Counted from the stretch's first letter, positions 44,925 through 59,629 are shown. The stretch is 64,000 bases of DNA from Cherax quadricarinatus (GCF_038502225.1 NC_091311.1:27857122-27921121), one strand, 5' to 3'. Translations and numbers: made by a program. Notes: generated by a model from the letters alone, not told the origin.

Positions 44925-46053
44925 ACAGTAACAACACCACAGTAACAACACAACAGTAACAACACCACAGTAACAACACCACAGTAACAATACCACAGTA
45001 ACAACACCACAGTAACAACACCACAGTAACAACACCACAGTAACAACACCACAGTAACAACACCACAGTAACAACACCACAGTAACAACACCACAGTAAC
45101 AACACCACATTAACAACACCACATTAACAACACCACAGTAACAACACCACATTAACAACACCACAGTAACAACACCACATTAACAACACCACAGTAACAA
45201 CACATTAACAACACCACAGTAACAACACCACAGTAACAACACCACAGTAACAACACCACAGTAACAACACCACAGTAACAACACCACAGTAACAACACCA
45301 CAGTAACAACACCACAGTAACAACACAGTAACAACACCACAGTAACAACACCACAGTAACAACACCAGAGTAACAACACATTAACAACACCACAGTAACA
45401 ACACCACAGTAACAACACCACAGTAACAACACCACAGTAACAACACCACAGTAACAACACCACAGTAACAACACCACAGTAACAACACCACAGTAACAAC
45501 ACATTAACAACACCACAGTAACAACACCACAGTAACAACACCACAGTAACAACACCACAGTAACAACACCACAGTAACAACACCACAGTAACAACACCAC
45601 AGTAACAACACCACAGTAACAACACCACAGTAACAACACCACAGTAACAACACCACAGTAACAACACCACAGTAACAACACCACAGTAACAACACCACAG
45701 TAACAACACCACAGTAACAACACCACAGTAACAACACAGTAACAACACCACAGTAACAACACCACAGTAACAACACCACAGTAACAACACCACAGTAACA
45801 ACACCACAGTAACAACACCACAGTAACAACACCACAGTAACAACACCACAGTAACAATACCACAGTAACAACACCACAGTAACAACACCACAGTAACAAC
45901 ACCACAGTAACAACACCAGAGTAACAATACCACAGTAACAACACCACAGTAACAACACCACAGTAACAACACCAGAGTAACAATACCACAGTAACAACAC
46001 CACAGTAACAACACCACAGTAACAACACCACAGTAACAACACCACAGTAACAA
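44925..46053. repeat. 14-bp minisatellite (about 80 units)
   Basis: Near-perfect 14-bp unit AACAACACCACAGT, with scattered units that lack 3 bp or carry ATT or GAGT variants. Because 14 is not divisible by three, all three minus frames cycle through VTVVLLLWCCYCG without stops. The resulting ORFs of up to 297 codons are artefacts. The high homogeneity indicates recent expansion. Confidence 0.97.
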
Positions 46054-46059
46054 CATTGT

Positions 46060-46202
46060 TATTAACTGTATAACGCCACAGTTATATGCTATATAACGTT
46101 ACTGTTATACACTGTACAGAGTCACTGTTATACACTGAATAAGGTCACTGTTATACACTGTATATAATCACTGTTATACACTGTATAAAGTCACTGTAAT
46201 AC
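46060..46202. repeat. ~25-bp TATACACTG repeat, about six units
   Basis: Units contain GTCACTGTTATACACTGTAT with length variation. Each has the dyad GTTATACACTGTATAAC-like. A second small array of the same family lies at 56320-56400. Confidence 0.85.
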
Positions 46203-46336
46203 GCGAGCGAGTGTGTCACTGGTGGCTGGCATCAATTTGTATGTTCAATTTCTGTTGCTTTCTGTTGGCTCCCGTTTATGTTGATAGGTCTGTTTATCTG
46301 CACCGTTCTAGAAATGTTTGCTATTCACGACATGTC
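46203..46336. other. Short unique spacer
   Basis: No gene recognised between two minisatellites. Confidence 0.5.
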
Positions 46337-46775
46337 AGCGTAACCCATCCTCTGAACGTTTCTCTCAGCGTAACCCATCCTCTGAACGTTTCTCTCAGCG
46401 TAACCCATCCTCTGAACGTTTCTCTCAGCGTAACCCATCCTCTGAACGTTTCTCTCAGCGTAACCTATCCTCTGAACGTTTCTCTCAGCGTAACCCATCC
46501 TCTGAACGTTTCTCTCAGCGTAACCCATCCTCTGAACGTTTCTCTCAGCGTAACCTATCGTCTGAAAGTTTCTCTAAGCGTAACCCATCCTTTGAACGTT
46601 TCTCTCAGCGTAATTCATCCTCTGAACGTTTCTCTTAGCGTAACCCATCCTATGAACGTTTCTCACAGCGTAACCCATCCTTTGAACGTTTCTCTCAGCG
46701 TAACCCATCCTCTGAACGTTTCTCTCAGCGTAATCCATCCCATGAACGTTTCTTTGAACATTCTTTGAACGAACT
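46337..46775. repeat. 30-bp minisatellite (about 14 units)
   Basis: Core CAGCGTAACCCATCCTCTGA followed by ACGTTTCTCT. Later units carry CTATCG, TTTGAA or CATGAA variants. Each unit retains two CpGs. ORFs (SLSVTHPLNV on plus, RMGYAERNVQ on minus) result from the 30-bp period. Confidence 0.95.
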
Positions 46776-46903
46776 TTGATCGTGCTTTGAATGTTCAATG
46801 ATCCTCGTTGTTCTTCCGCTACACATATCACAATTTCCTTCACAACTTAAAATTTTTCAAAACTAATCTTTCTCAAGCAAATCATTTGTTTTCATAAATA
46901 CAG
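46776..46903. other. Short unique spacer
   Basis: A few degenerate TTTGAACG strings on the left edge suggest decay of the neighbouring array. Otherwise nothing recognised. Confidence 0.5.
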
Positions 46904-47362
46904 CGAGTCGTTCTTGACCACTCGCTGTGGGTCGTTCTTGACCACTCGCTGTGGGTCGTTCTTGACCACTCGCTGTGGGTCGTTCTTGACCACTCGCTGT
47001 GGGTCGTTCTTGACCACTCGCTGTGGGTCGTTCTTGACCACTCGCTGTGGGTCGTTCTTGACCACTCGCTGTGGGTCGTTCTTGACCACTCGCTGTGGGT
47101 CGTTCTTGACCACTCGCTGTGGGTCGTTCTTGACCACTCGCTGTGGGTCGTTCTTGACCACTCGTTTTGGGTCGTTCTTGACCACTCGCTGTGGGTCGTT
47201 CCTGACCACTCGCTGTGGGTCGTTCTTGAACACTCGCTGTGGGTCGTTCTTGACCACTCGCTGTGGGTCGTTCTTGACCACTCGCTGTGGGCCGTTCTTG
47301 ACCACTCGCTGTGGGTCGTTCTTGACCACTCGCTGTGGGTCGTTCTTGACCACTCGCTGTGG
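46904..47362. repeat. 24-bp minisatellite (about 19 units)
   Basis: Core CGCTGTGGGTCGTTCTTGAC followed by CACT. Almost homogeneous, with only single substitutions (TTTTGG, TTCCTG, TTGAACAC). Two CpGs and a GGTC-N6-GACC dyad per unit. Frames TTRCGSFL and ASGQERPT are period artefacts. Confidence 0.96.
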
Positions 47363-47482
47363 TCACCGGTGGCAGAGTCACCTAATTAGTGCCGTAGGTG
47401 CGTACCTGTGCGAGTTCCTCGGCCAGTCACTGGTAAAACAAAAGCGTGAAAAAAATATGGTCGGTAGCACTTATAAATAATG

Positions 47483-50400
47483 GTCAGTAGCGCATATGAC
47501 CACACTTCTAAGTAGCACATATAAACACACTTCTCAGTAGCACATATGACCACACTTCTCAATAGTACATATGACCACACTTCTCAGTAGCACATATAAA
47601 CACACTTCTCAGTAGCACATATGACCACACTTCTCAATAGTACATATGACCACACTTCTCAGTAGCACATATAAACACACTTCTCAGTAGCACATATGAC
47701 CACACTTCTCAATAGTACATATGACCACACTTCTCAGTAGCACATATGACCACACTTATCAGTAGTACATATGACCACACTTCTCAGTAGTACATATGAC
47801 CACACTTCTCAGTAGCACATATGACCACACTTCTCAGTAGCACATATGACCACACTTCTCAGTAGTACATATGACAACACTTCTCAGTAGTACATATGAC
47901 CACACTTCTCAGTAGTACATATGACCACACTTCTCAGTAGTACATATGACCACACTTCTCAGTAGTACATATGACCACACTTCTCAGTAGTACATGTGAC
48001 CACACTTCTCAGTAGTACATATGACCACACTTCTCAGTAGTACATATGACCACACTTCTCAGTAGTACATATGACCACACTTCTCAGTAGTACATATGAC
48101 CACACTTCTCAGTAGTACATATGACCACACTTCTCAGTAGTACATATGACCACACTTCTCAGTAGTACATATGACCACACTTCTCAGTAGTACATATGAC
48201 CACACTTCTCAGTAGTACATATGACCACACTTCTCAGTAGTACATATGACCACACTTCTCAGTAGTACATATGACCACACTTCTCAGTAGTACATATGAC
48301 CACACTTCTCAGTAGTACATATGACCACACTTCTCAGTAGCACATATGACCACACTTCTCAGTAGTACATATGACCACACTTCTCAGTAGTACATATGAC
48401 CACACTTCTCAGTAGTACATATGACCACACTTCTCAGTAGTACATATGACCACACTTCTCAGTAGTACATATGACCACACTTCTCAGTAGTACATATGAC
48501 CACACTTCTCAGTAGTACATATGACCACACTTCTCAGTAGTACATATGACCACACTTCTCAGTAGTACATATGACCACACTTCTCAGTAGCGCATATGAC
48601 CACACTTCTCAGTAGTACATGTGACCACACTTCTCAGTAGTACATATCACCACACTTCTCAGTAGTACATATGACCACACTTCTCAGTAGTACACGTGAC
48701 CACACTTCTCAGTAGTACATATGACCACACTTCTCAGTAGTACATATGACCACACTTCTCAGTAGTACATATGACCACACTTCTCAGTAGTATATATGAC
48801 CACACTTCTCAGTAGTACATATGACCACACTTCTCAGTAGTACATATGACCACACTTCTCAGTAGTACATATGAACACACTTGTCAGTAGCACATATGAA
48901 CACACTGGTCAGTTGCACATATGAACACACTGGTCAGTAGCACATATGAACACACTGGTCAGTAGCACATATGAACACACTGGTCAGTTGCACATATGAA
49001 CACACTGGTCAGTAGTACATATGAACACACTTGTCAGTAGCACATATGAACACACTGGTCAGTTGCACATATGAACACACTGGTCAGTAGCGCATATGAC
49101 CACACTTCTCAGTAGCACATATAAACACAGTTGTCAGTAGCACATATGAACACACTGGTCAGTTGCACATATGAACACACTGGTCAGTAGCACATATGAA
49201 CACACTGGTCAGTAGCACATATGAACACACTTGACAGTAGCACATGTGAAAACACTTGTCAGTAGCACATATGAACACACTTGTCAGTAGTACATATGAA
49301 CACACTTGTCAGTAGCACATATGAACACACTTGTCAGTAGCACATATGAACACACTGGTCAGTAGCACATGTGAACACACTGGTCAGTAGCACATGAACA
49401 CACTGGTCAGTAGCACATATGAAGACACTGTTCAGTAGCACTTATCAACACATTTGTCAGTAGCACATATGAACACTCTGGTCAGGAGCACATATGAACT
49501 CACTGGTCAGTAGCACATATGAACTCTCTTGTCAGTAGCACATATGAACACACTTGTCAGTAGCACATATGTACACATTGGTCAGTTGCCCATATGAACA
49601 CTCTGGTCAGGAACACATATGAACACACTTGTCAGTAGCACTTATGAACACACTGATCAGTAGCACATATGAACACACTGGTCAGTAGCACATGAACACA
49701 CTGGTCAGTAGCATATATGAAGACACTGTTCAGTAGCACTTATCAACACACTTGTCAGTAGCACATATGAACACTCTGGTCAGGAGCACATAAGAACACA
49801 CTGGTCAGTAGCACATATGAACACACTGGTCAATAGCACATATGAACACACTGGTCAGTAGCACATATGAACACACTTGTCAGTAACACATACGAAAACA
49901 CTGGTCAGTAGCACATATGAACACACTGGTCAGTAGCACATGTGAACACACTGGTCAGTAGCACATGAACACACTGGTCAGGAGCACATATGAAGACACT
50001 GTTCAGTAGCACTTATCAACACACTTGTCAGTAGCACATATGAACACTCTGGTCAGGAGCACATATGAACACACTGGTCAGTAGCACATATGAACTCTCT
50101 TGTCAGTAGCACATATGAACACACTTGTCAGTAGCACATATGAACACATTGGTCAGTTGCCCATATGAACACTCTGGTCAGGAGCACATATGAACACACT
50201 TGTCAGTAGCACATATGAACACACTGGTCAGTAGCACTTATGAACACACTGGTCAGTAGCACATATGAACACACTGGTCAGTAGCATTTAAGAACACACT
50301 GGTCAGTAGCACATATGAACACACTGGTCAGTAGCATTTAAGAACACACTGGTCAGTAGCACATATGAACACACTGGTCAGTAGCATTTAAGAACACACT

Positions 50401-53400
50401 GGTCAGTAGCACATATGAACACACTGGTTAGTAGCACATATGAACATACTGGTGAGTAGCACTTATGAGCACACTGGTCAGTAGCACATATGAACACACT
50501 GGTCAGTAGCACTTATAAACACATTTGTCAGTAGCACATATGAACACACTGGCCAGTAGCACTTATGAGGACACTGGTCAGTAGCACATGTGAACACATT
50601 GGTCAGTAGCACATATGAACACACTGGCCAGTAGCACTTATGAGGACACTGGTCAGTAGCACATATGAACACACTGGTCAGTCGCACTTATGAGCACACT
50701 GGTCAGTAGCACATATGAACACACTGGTCAGTCGCACTTATGAGCACACTGGTCAGTAGCACATATGAACACACTGGTCAGTCGCACTTATGAACACACT
50801 AGTCAGTAGCACATGTGAACACACTGGTGAGTAGCACATATGAACACACTGGTCAACAGCACTTATGAGCACACTGGTCAGTAGCACATATGAACACACT
50901 AGTCAGTAGCACATGTGAACACACTGGTCAGTAGCACATATGAGCACACTGGTCTGTCGCACTTATGAACACACTGGTCAGTAGCACTTATGAACAACTG
51001 GTCAGTAGCATTTAAGAACGCACTAGTCAGTAGCACATATGAGCACACTGGTCAGTCGCACTTATGAACACACTGGTCAGTAGCACATATGAACACACTG
51101 GTCAGTAGCACTTATGAATACACTTGTCAGTAGCACATATGAACACACTTGTCATTAGCACTTATGAACACACTTGTCAGTAACACATATGAACACACTG
51201 GTCAGTAGCACTTATGAACACACTGGTCAGTAGCACATGTGAACACACTGGTCAGTAGCACTTATGAGCACACTGGTCAGTAGCACATATGAACATACTG
51301 GTCAGCAGCACTTACAAACACATTTGTCAGTAGCACATATGAACACACTTGTCATTAGCACTTATGAACACACTTGTCAGTAGCAAATAGGAACACACTG
51401 GTCAGTCGAACTTACGAACACACTGGTCAGTAGCACATATGAACACACTGGTCAGTAGCACTTATGAGCACACTGGTCAGTAGCACATATGAACACACTG
51501 GTCAGCAGCACTTATAAGCACACTGGTCAGTAGCACATATGAACACGCTGGTCAGTAGCACTTATGAACACACTTGTCAGTAGCACATGTGAACGCACTG
51601 GTCAGTAGCACATATGAACACACTGGTCAGTAGCACTTATGAGCACACTTGTCAGTAGCACATATGAACACACTGGTCAGTAGCACTTATGAGCACACTG
51701 GTCAGTAGCACATATGAACACACTGGTCTGTAGCACATATGAACACACTGGTCAGTAGCACTTATGAACACACTTGTCAGTAGCACATGTGAACGCACTG
51801 GTCAGTAGCACATATGAACACACTGGTCAGTAGCACATGTGAACACACTGGTCAGTAGCACATATGAACACACTGGTCTGTAGCACATATGAACACACTG
51901 GTCAGTAGCACATATGAACACACTTGTCAGTAGCACATGTGAACGCACTGGTCAGTAGCACATATGAACACACTGGTCAGTAGCACATGTGAACACACTG
52001 GTCAGTAGCACATATGAACACACTGGTCTGTAGCACATATGAACACACTGGTCAGTCGCACTTATGAACACACTTGTCAATAGCACATGTGAACGTACTG
52101 GTCAGTAGCACATATGAACACACTGGTCAGTAGCACTTATGAGCACACTGGTCAGTAGCACATATGAACACACTGGTCAGTAGCACTTATGAGCACACTG
52201 GTCAGTAGCACATATGAACACACTGGTCTGTAGCACATATGAACACACTGGTCAGTAGCACTTATGAGCACACTGGTCAGTAGCACATATGAACACACTG
52301 GTCAGTCGCACTTATGAACACACTGGTCAGTAGCACATGTGAACACACTGGTCAGTAGCACATATGAACACACTGGTCAGTAGCACTTATGAGCACACTG
52401 GTCAGTAGCACATATGAACACACTGGTCAGTAGTACTTATGAGCACACTGGTCAGTAGCACATATGAACACACTGGCCAGTAGCACTTATGGGCACACTG
52501 GTCAGTAGGACATATGAACACACTGGTCAGTAGCACTTATGGGCACACTGGTCAGTAGCACATATGAACACACTGGTCAGTAGCGCTTATGGGCACACTG
52601 GTCATTAGGACATATGAACACACTGGTCAGTAGCACTTATGAGCACACTGGTCAGTAGCACATATGAACACACTGGTCAGTAGCACTTATGGGCACACTG
52701 GTCAGTAGCACATATGAACACACTGGTCAGTAGCCCTTATTGGCACACTGGTGAGTAGCACATATGAACACACTGGTCAGTAGCACTTATGGGCTCACTG
52801 GTCAGTAGCACATATGAACACACTGGTCAGAAGCACTTATGGGCACACTGGTCAGTAGCACATATGAACACACTGGTCAGTAGCATTTATGGGCACACTG
52901 GTCAGTAGCACATATGAACACACTGGTCAGTAGCACATATGAACACACTGGTCAGTAGCACATATGAACACACTGGTCAGTAGCACATATGAACTCTGGT
53001 CAGTAGCACATATGAACACACTGGTCAGTAGCACATATGAACACACTGGTCAGTAGCACATATGAACACACTGGTCAGTAGCACATATGAACACACTGGT
53101 CAGTAGCACATATGAACACACTGGTCAGTAGCACATATGAACACAGTGGTCAGTAGCACATATGAACACACTGGTCAGTAGCACATATGAACACACTGGT
53201 CAGCAGCACATATGAACACACTGGTCAGTAGCACATATGAACACACTGGTCAGCAGCACATATGAACACACTGGTCAGTAGCACATATGAACACACTGGT
53301 CAGCAGCACTTATGAACACACTGGTCAGTAGCACATATGAACACACTGGTCAGCAGCACATATGAACACACTGGTCAGTAGCACATATGAACACACTGGT

Positions 53401-53472
53401 CAGTAGCACATATGAACACACTGGTCAGCAGCACATATGAACACACTGGTCAGCAGCACATATGAACACACT
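47483..53472. repeat. 25-bp minisatellite (about 240 units)
   Basis: A 6-kb array. The left domain (to about 48873) has core AGTAGTACATATGACCACAC and the right domain has core AGTAGCACATATGAACACAC with ACTGGTC. CATATG occurs in most units. The right domain contains 50-bp dimers that alternate ACATATGAAC with ACTTATGAGC (about 52100-52920), and longer higher-order repeats near 49400-50000. Frequent stops keep ORFs short. Confidence 0.97.
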
Positions 53473-53601
53473 GGAATACAACCAAAGGTTAGAAAAATTT
53501 TGAAGTTTTCAAACTCTGTGTGAGAGTGAAGACACAGTAGTACCTCCCCAACATGTGGGAGTTTGGGGAGAGGAGACCCAACATTCCCCAACATGTGTGT
53601 G
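53473..53601. other. Spacer with a small hairpin
   Basis: Contains CTCCCCAA-N10-TTGGGGAG near 53545-53572 and a repeated CCCAACATGTG. No gene. Confidence 0.55.
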
Positions 53602-54433
53602 AGTGTACTCACTTATTTGTGGTTGCAGGGGTCGATTCATACCTCCCGGCCCCGCCTCTTCACTGATTGCTATTAGGTTCCCTCTCTCCCTGCTCCATGA
53701 GCTTTATCAAACCTCGTCTTAAAACTATGTATGGTTCCCGCCTCCACTACCCCACTTTCTAGGCTATTCCACTGCCTGACAACTCTATGACTGAAGAAAT
53801 ACTTCCTAACATCCCTTTGACTCATCTGAGTATTCAACTTCCAATTGTGATCCTCCTGTCCTCCAGTGTCGTCAGGCTAATTTTCCTTAACCTTTCTTCG
53901 TAGGACAATCCCCTTAGGTCTGGAACTAGTCTTGCTGCAAACCTTTGCACTTTCTCTAATTTCTTGACGCGCTTGATCAGGTGTGGATTCCAAACTGGTG
54001 CTGCATACTCCAGTATGAGCCTGCCGTATATGATGTAGAGAATCTTGAACGATTCCTTACTGAGGTATCGGAACGCTATCCTTAGGTTTGCCAGACGCCC
54101 GTACGCTGCAGCAGTTATCTGACTGACGTGCGCCTCAGGAGATGTGGTCGGCATTATACTCACCCCAAGATCTTTATCCTTGAGTGAGGTTTGCAGTCTT
54201 TGGCCATCTAGACTATGCTCTGTTTGCGGTCTTCTTTGGCCTTCCTCGATCTTCATGACTTTGCATTTGGCAGAGTTAAATTCAAGGAGCCAGTTGCTGG
54301 ACCAGGCTTGTAGCCTCTCCAGGTCTCTTTGTAGTCCTGCCTGATCCTCGACCGATTTGATTCTCCTCATTAACTTCACATCATCTGCAAACAACGACGC
54401 TTCTGAGTCTATCCCTTCCATTATGTCATTCAC
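53602..54433 (-). mobile_element. CR1-type LINE fragment (copy 4)
   Basis: Antisense CR1. The 3' tail TGTACTCACTTATTTGTGGT is at 53607. The 5' end is truncated at VNDIMEGID, near 54433, directly beside a TG tract. Relative to copy 2 about 120 bp is missing near 53851 (between CAATTGTGA and TCCTGTCCTCC). It is more divergent from copy 1 than copies 2 and 3 are. Confidence 0.92.
53834..54433 (-). pseudogene. CR1 ORF2 C-terminal half (copy 4)
   Basis: Minus-strand frame with VNDIMEGIDSEASLFADDVK (motif C), KCKVMKIEEGQ, KDKDLGVSIMP, ILEYAAPVWNPH and LVPDLRGLSYEERLRKI. It then loses frame at the ~120-bp deletion that removes the YKILRGIDKVD segment. The tail HRVVRQWNSL-like lies in another frame at 53700-53800. 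Motifs A and B are absent. Confidence 0.9.
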
Positions 54434-54895
<462 letters not shown>

Positions 54896-55092
54896 ATGTA
54901 AGTCAGTTTAGAGTTGTCAAGGAATGGAGCAATCTGGAGAGCGAAGTGGTATAAGCCGGATCCATACATAGCTTTAAGAAGAGGTACGATTAGGCTCTTG
55001 AAGCCGGGAGGGAGTCGATTTTTTGTAGGCCAGTGATCAGGCAGGGCCAGGAGCTGTGAGTCGACCCCTTCAACCACACAGTAGTGAATACG
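54896..55092 (+). mobile_element. CR1 3'-end fragment (copy 5)
   Basis: GTTGTCAAGGAATGGAGCAA, then CCATACATAGCTTTAAGAAG and GGCAGGGCCAGGAGCTGTGA, correspond to the last ~180 bp of CR1 ([15 protein letters not shown] and the 3' UTR). In-frame stops show decay. It leads directly into an array built from GGTGAGTACAC, the CR1 tail motif. Confidence 0.85.
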
Positions 55093-55958
55093 TATAGATG
55101 AGTAAATATAGATGAGTACACACACTCACAGCATAGGTGAGTACACACTCACACAGCATAGGTGAGTACACACATTCACGGCATAGGTGAGTACACACGC
55201 TCACAGCATAGGTAAGTACACACACACACTCACAGCATCGGTGAGTACACACACTCACAGCATAGGTGAATACACACACAGCGTAGGTGAGTACACACAA
55301 AACATAGGTGAGTACACACATTCACAGCATAGGTTAGTCCACACACTCACACAGCATAGGTGAGTACGAACACACGCAGCATAAGCTAGTACACACACAG
55401 CATAGGTGAGTACATACACACAGCATAAGTGAGTACACACTCACAGCATAGGTGAGTACACACACTCCCAGCATAGGTGAGTACACACATACAGCATAGG
55501 TGAGTGCACACAAACAGCATATGTGAGTACACATTCACAGCATAGGTGAGTACACACGCTCACAGCATAGGTGAGTACACACACTCCCAGCATAGGTGAG
55601 TACACACATACAGCATAGGTGAGTGCACACAAACAGCATATGTGAGTACACATTCACAGCATAGGTGAGTACACACACTCACAGCATAGGTGAGTACACA
55701 CACTCCCAGCATAGGTGAGTACACACATACAGCATAGGTGAGTGCACACAAACAGCATATGAGTACACATTCACAGCATAGGTGAGTACACACACACGCA
55801 CAGCATTGGTGAGTACACACACTCACAGCATAGGTGAGTACACACACTCCCAGCATAGGTGAGTACACACATACAGCATAGGTGAGTGCACACAAACAGC
55901 ATATGAGTACACATTCACAGCATAGGTGAGTACACACACACGCACAACATTGGTGAGT
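55093..55958. repeat. 25-bp array expanded from a CR1 3' tail (about 35 units)
   Basis: Core AGCATAGGTGAGTACACACA with CTCACAG, CTCCCAG or ATACAG spacers. The invariant part GGTGAGTACACAC is the CR1 3' tail sequence seen at 43308-43340 and, reversed, at 39049-39090. From about 55441 the array has a ~119-bp higher-order unit: ACACTCCCAGC recurs near 55463, 55582, 55701 and 55845. Confidence 0.9.
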
Positions 55959-56319
55959 ACACAAGACCATATCTTCTAATACACTGAACCTACAGATATG
56001 TCTTCCCACTTTTAAGAACGGACTTAATGACAAGGCTTTTCAATAAGCCTGCTGAAACCTGGGAAAGCCTTTCACAAGCTCTCTCGGTCCAGGAAGAAAT
56101 GAAGCATTTCGGAGCAAGCTAAAAAATAAGCTTATATTTACACAGCACTTTGCTCTCTGTAGAACTTCATGAAATCACGACGAAGGTGTAAGCAGAGCAA
56201 AAAGTCGTCCCAATTAAAACATATTCTTAAGCCTGTCTTTGTTTGCGTACTTGAAGACAAGTGATGCACTTGTCAGGTGAGTCAGACATCTACACTTAGC
56301 AGTTAGACACAGATGTATA
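55959..56319. other. Unique stretch, no gene seen
   Basis: No recognisable gene or element. Confidence 0.5.
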
Positions 56320-56402
56320 ACGTCACTGTTTTACTCTGTATAACATCTGTTATACACTGTATAAGTTCACTGTTATACACTGTATTAGGTCACTGTTAAA
56401 CA
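56320..56402. repeat. TATACACTG repeat, about three units
   Basis: CTGTTATACACTGTATAAG and related units of 22-25 bp, the same family as 46060-46202 about 10 kb away. Confidence 0.8.
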
Positions 56403-56868
56403 TTTGCTTGTCTTTCTCTTCTCGGTATTGTGTACCATGATTGCCATGACACTCTTCATAAAGCAGATGGCTTTATTAACGATAAATGATCCGCTAGGGC
56501 GTTAACGTTAGAGATAAATGGGATGAGACAACAGCCACAACTGGCCATTTGAGGAAGTCATTCATATTAACAATTAATCAGTACTTGAAATGAATATTGT
56601 GATCAATTTCCTTCTACAGTGTTTTCATCGTCGAGGAATCGACAGGAGGAGAAAATTTGGTATGCCAATACATCAGGTTATTAAGGGATTTAATTGAGTA
56701 GTAAATAGATGAGAAAATGATACTGTTAATTGTGTTTACTAATCAGGTAAATTTATTGAGTAGGACGGAGAGGGGAACATGGTAAGATGTAATGCTCATT
56801 CAATACTTGTAAGAGGAGAGGGAGGGTTTGCAGCAGAGAAGGGATTGTATCTGTAAATGTAAGTGAGC
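56403..56868. other. Unique stretch, no gene seen
   Basis: AT-rich with no recognisable gene. Confidence 0.5.
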
Positions 56869-57015
56869 CGTGGGCAGGAATATGTGATATCGGCATGGGT
56901 AAATATATGATGTCACCATGGCTAAATATGTGATATAACCGTGTTTTAATATGTGATGTCACCATGGTTTAATATGTGATGCCACCATGGTTTAATATGT
57001 GGTGTCACAGTCGCT
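56869..57015. repeat. ~23-bp ATGTGATGTCACCATGG repeat, about six units
   Basis: Units contain ATGTGATGTCACCATGGTTT with substitutions. Each has the short dyad GTGATGTCAC. It decays towards the left. Confidence 0.82.
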
Positions 57016-57409
57016 TAATACCATTATTGATGGGGATGTAAAGGAGGCCAGTGTTAGAGTGTTAAGGCAACGTCATCGTTGTTGTTGGTGAAGACTCGGT
57101 CATTTCCGAACATTCAGCGATACCAGTAGTTTGGAACAGTGTATGGTGAAGAAAGTCAGAAAGGGAAATAGAAAAAAAGAGCAATTCAATGAGAGCAACA
57201 TCTCTAATAAATGAATAAATGGAGATTAGACAGGAAGGAAGAGGTATAGAAGTGAATGTATTTAGACAGCTCAGAGTGGATGTGTCGACAGACATTTCAG
57301 GAAAGATGTCCTGAAACACAAAAACAGAGGGAAGAAAATGAGAATTTTGAAGAGTTTGATAAAAGAAGCTTGCCAGTGGATGCAAAAATAAGAATATATC
57401 AGAGAACAG
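57016..57409. other. Unique stretch, no gene seen
   Basis: A 132-codon minus-strand ORF (57460-57062) overlaps the SINE tail and has no recognisable domain. Not annotated as a gene. Confidence 0.5.
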
Positions 57410-57713
57410 TAAGATAAGATAAGATTTCGTTCGGATTTTTAACCCCGGAGGGTTAGCCACCCAGGATAACCCAAGAAAGTCAGTGCGTCATCGAGGACTG
57501 TCTAACTTGTTTCCATTGGGGTCCTTAATCTTGTCCCCCAGGATGAGACCCACAAACCAGTCGACTAACACCCAGGTACCTATTTGCTGCTAGGTGAACA
57601 GGACAACAGGTGTAAGGAAACGTGTCGAAATGTTTCCACCCGCCGGGAATCGAACCCGGGCCCTCCGTGTGTGAAGCGGGAGCTTTAGCCACCAGGCCAC
57701 CGGGCCAACTATT
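57410..57713 (-). mobile_element. tRNA-derived SINE
   Basis: The minus strand begins near 57713 with a tRNA-like head. An A-box-like GGTGGCTAAAGCTCC lies at about 57692-57678, and the B box GGTTCGATTCC at 57656-57646 sits in a T-arm-like CCGGGTTCGATTCCCGG stem. A body of about 220 bp follows, with GGTACCTGGGTGTTAGTCGA, GACAGTCCTCGATGACGCAC and GGTTATCCTGGGTGGCTAAC. The tail is a short TTATC repeat (57425-57410). The A and B boxes form the internal RNA polymerase III promoter of such elements. It appears full-length. No clear target duplication was found. Confidence 0.85.
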
Positions 57714-58437
57714 TTTTGTTGGCGTGAGGCATTGTCGTTGAATAAAGAGTCAAGGAGGCAGAGAATAATGAGTGAAGAAACGTAAACAAAATGAAGGTGT
57801 GTGAAGGTAGAGTTCAAGGAGTAAAAGAGAGAGCGATGAAATCCTTACTAATGTAGGAAATATGAACTTAGGTTCAGGACGGTATATATAATTGGAGTGG
57901 TTGGAAAAGGGTGTTGAGGAGGTGTGAGGAAGGGCTGGGGGTAGGATTTAAAATATAGGGACTTGAACACCCAGCACGCATGTGGAAGTTAACATTTTAT
58001 GAGACGAGGATGATAAATTCATTAAAGGAAGTATCAGAAGTGATGCAACGGCACTGTTAACCCATACTACCTGAGGGTAAAATGGAACAGGGAGTTGGTA
58101 AAGAGAAGGGGAGGGTAATTAAGCTTCAGAGAAGGAGAGGGCAAAGAAGGCCGGAATGTGAGAGAATGGAGATCAATGTTAGCATCTACGATGTATTGTT
58201 AGGAGACTGAGCAGTGATCAAGCCTGCGGATGCGGAAATGAAGAGAATTAGGTTAAGAGAAGATCTGTCTTCTCTCCACTGTTTCCTCTCCCTTGAGTTA
58301 CTTTCTCTTTCTGCTTCTTAAGCATTCATTGTGCTTGACAATGTCCCGTTGTCGCATTCTTTTTGCAATAGACAAGGGAAATAAATAACAAGACGAAGCC
58401 TCGGTTCGTTCAAGTATTATCAGGGCACAAAGAAGCT
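57714..58437. other. Unique stretch, no gene seen
   Basis: AG-rich, aperiodic sequence with no supported gene. Confidence 0.5.

Positions 58438-59629
<1,192 letters not shown>

Noticed and set aside
45152..46056. Cysteine-rich VVLLLWCCYCG ORFs
   Set aside because: All minus frames of the 14-bp array cycle through the same peptide, so this is not a membrane or toxin-like gene.
47483..53472. CRISPR-like array of short direct repeats
   Set aside because: Units are contiguous with no unique spacers, the context is animal nuclear DNA and no cas genes exist.
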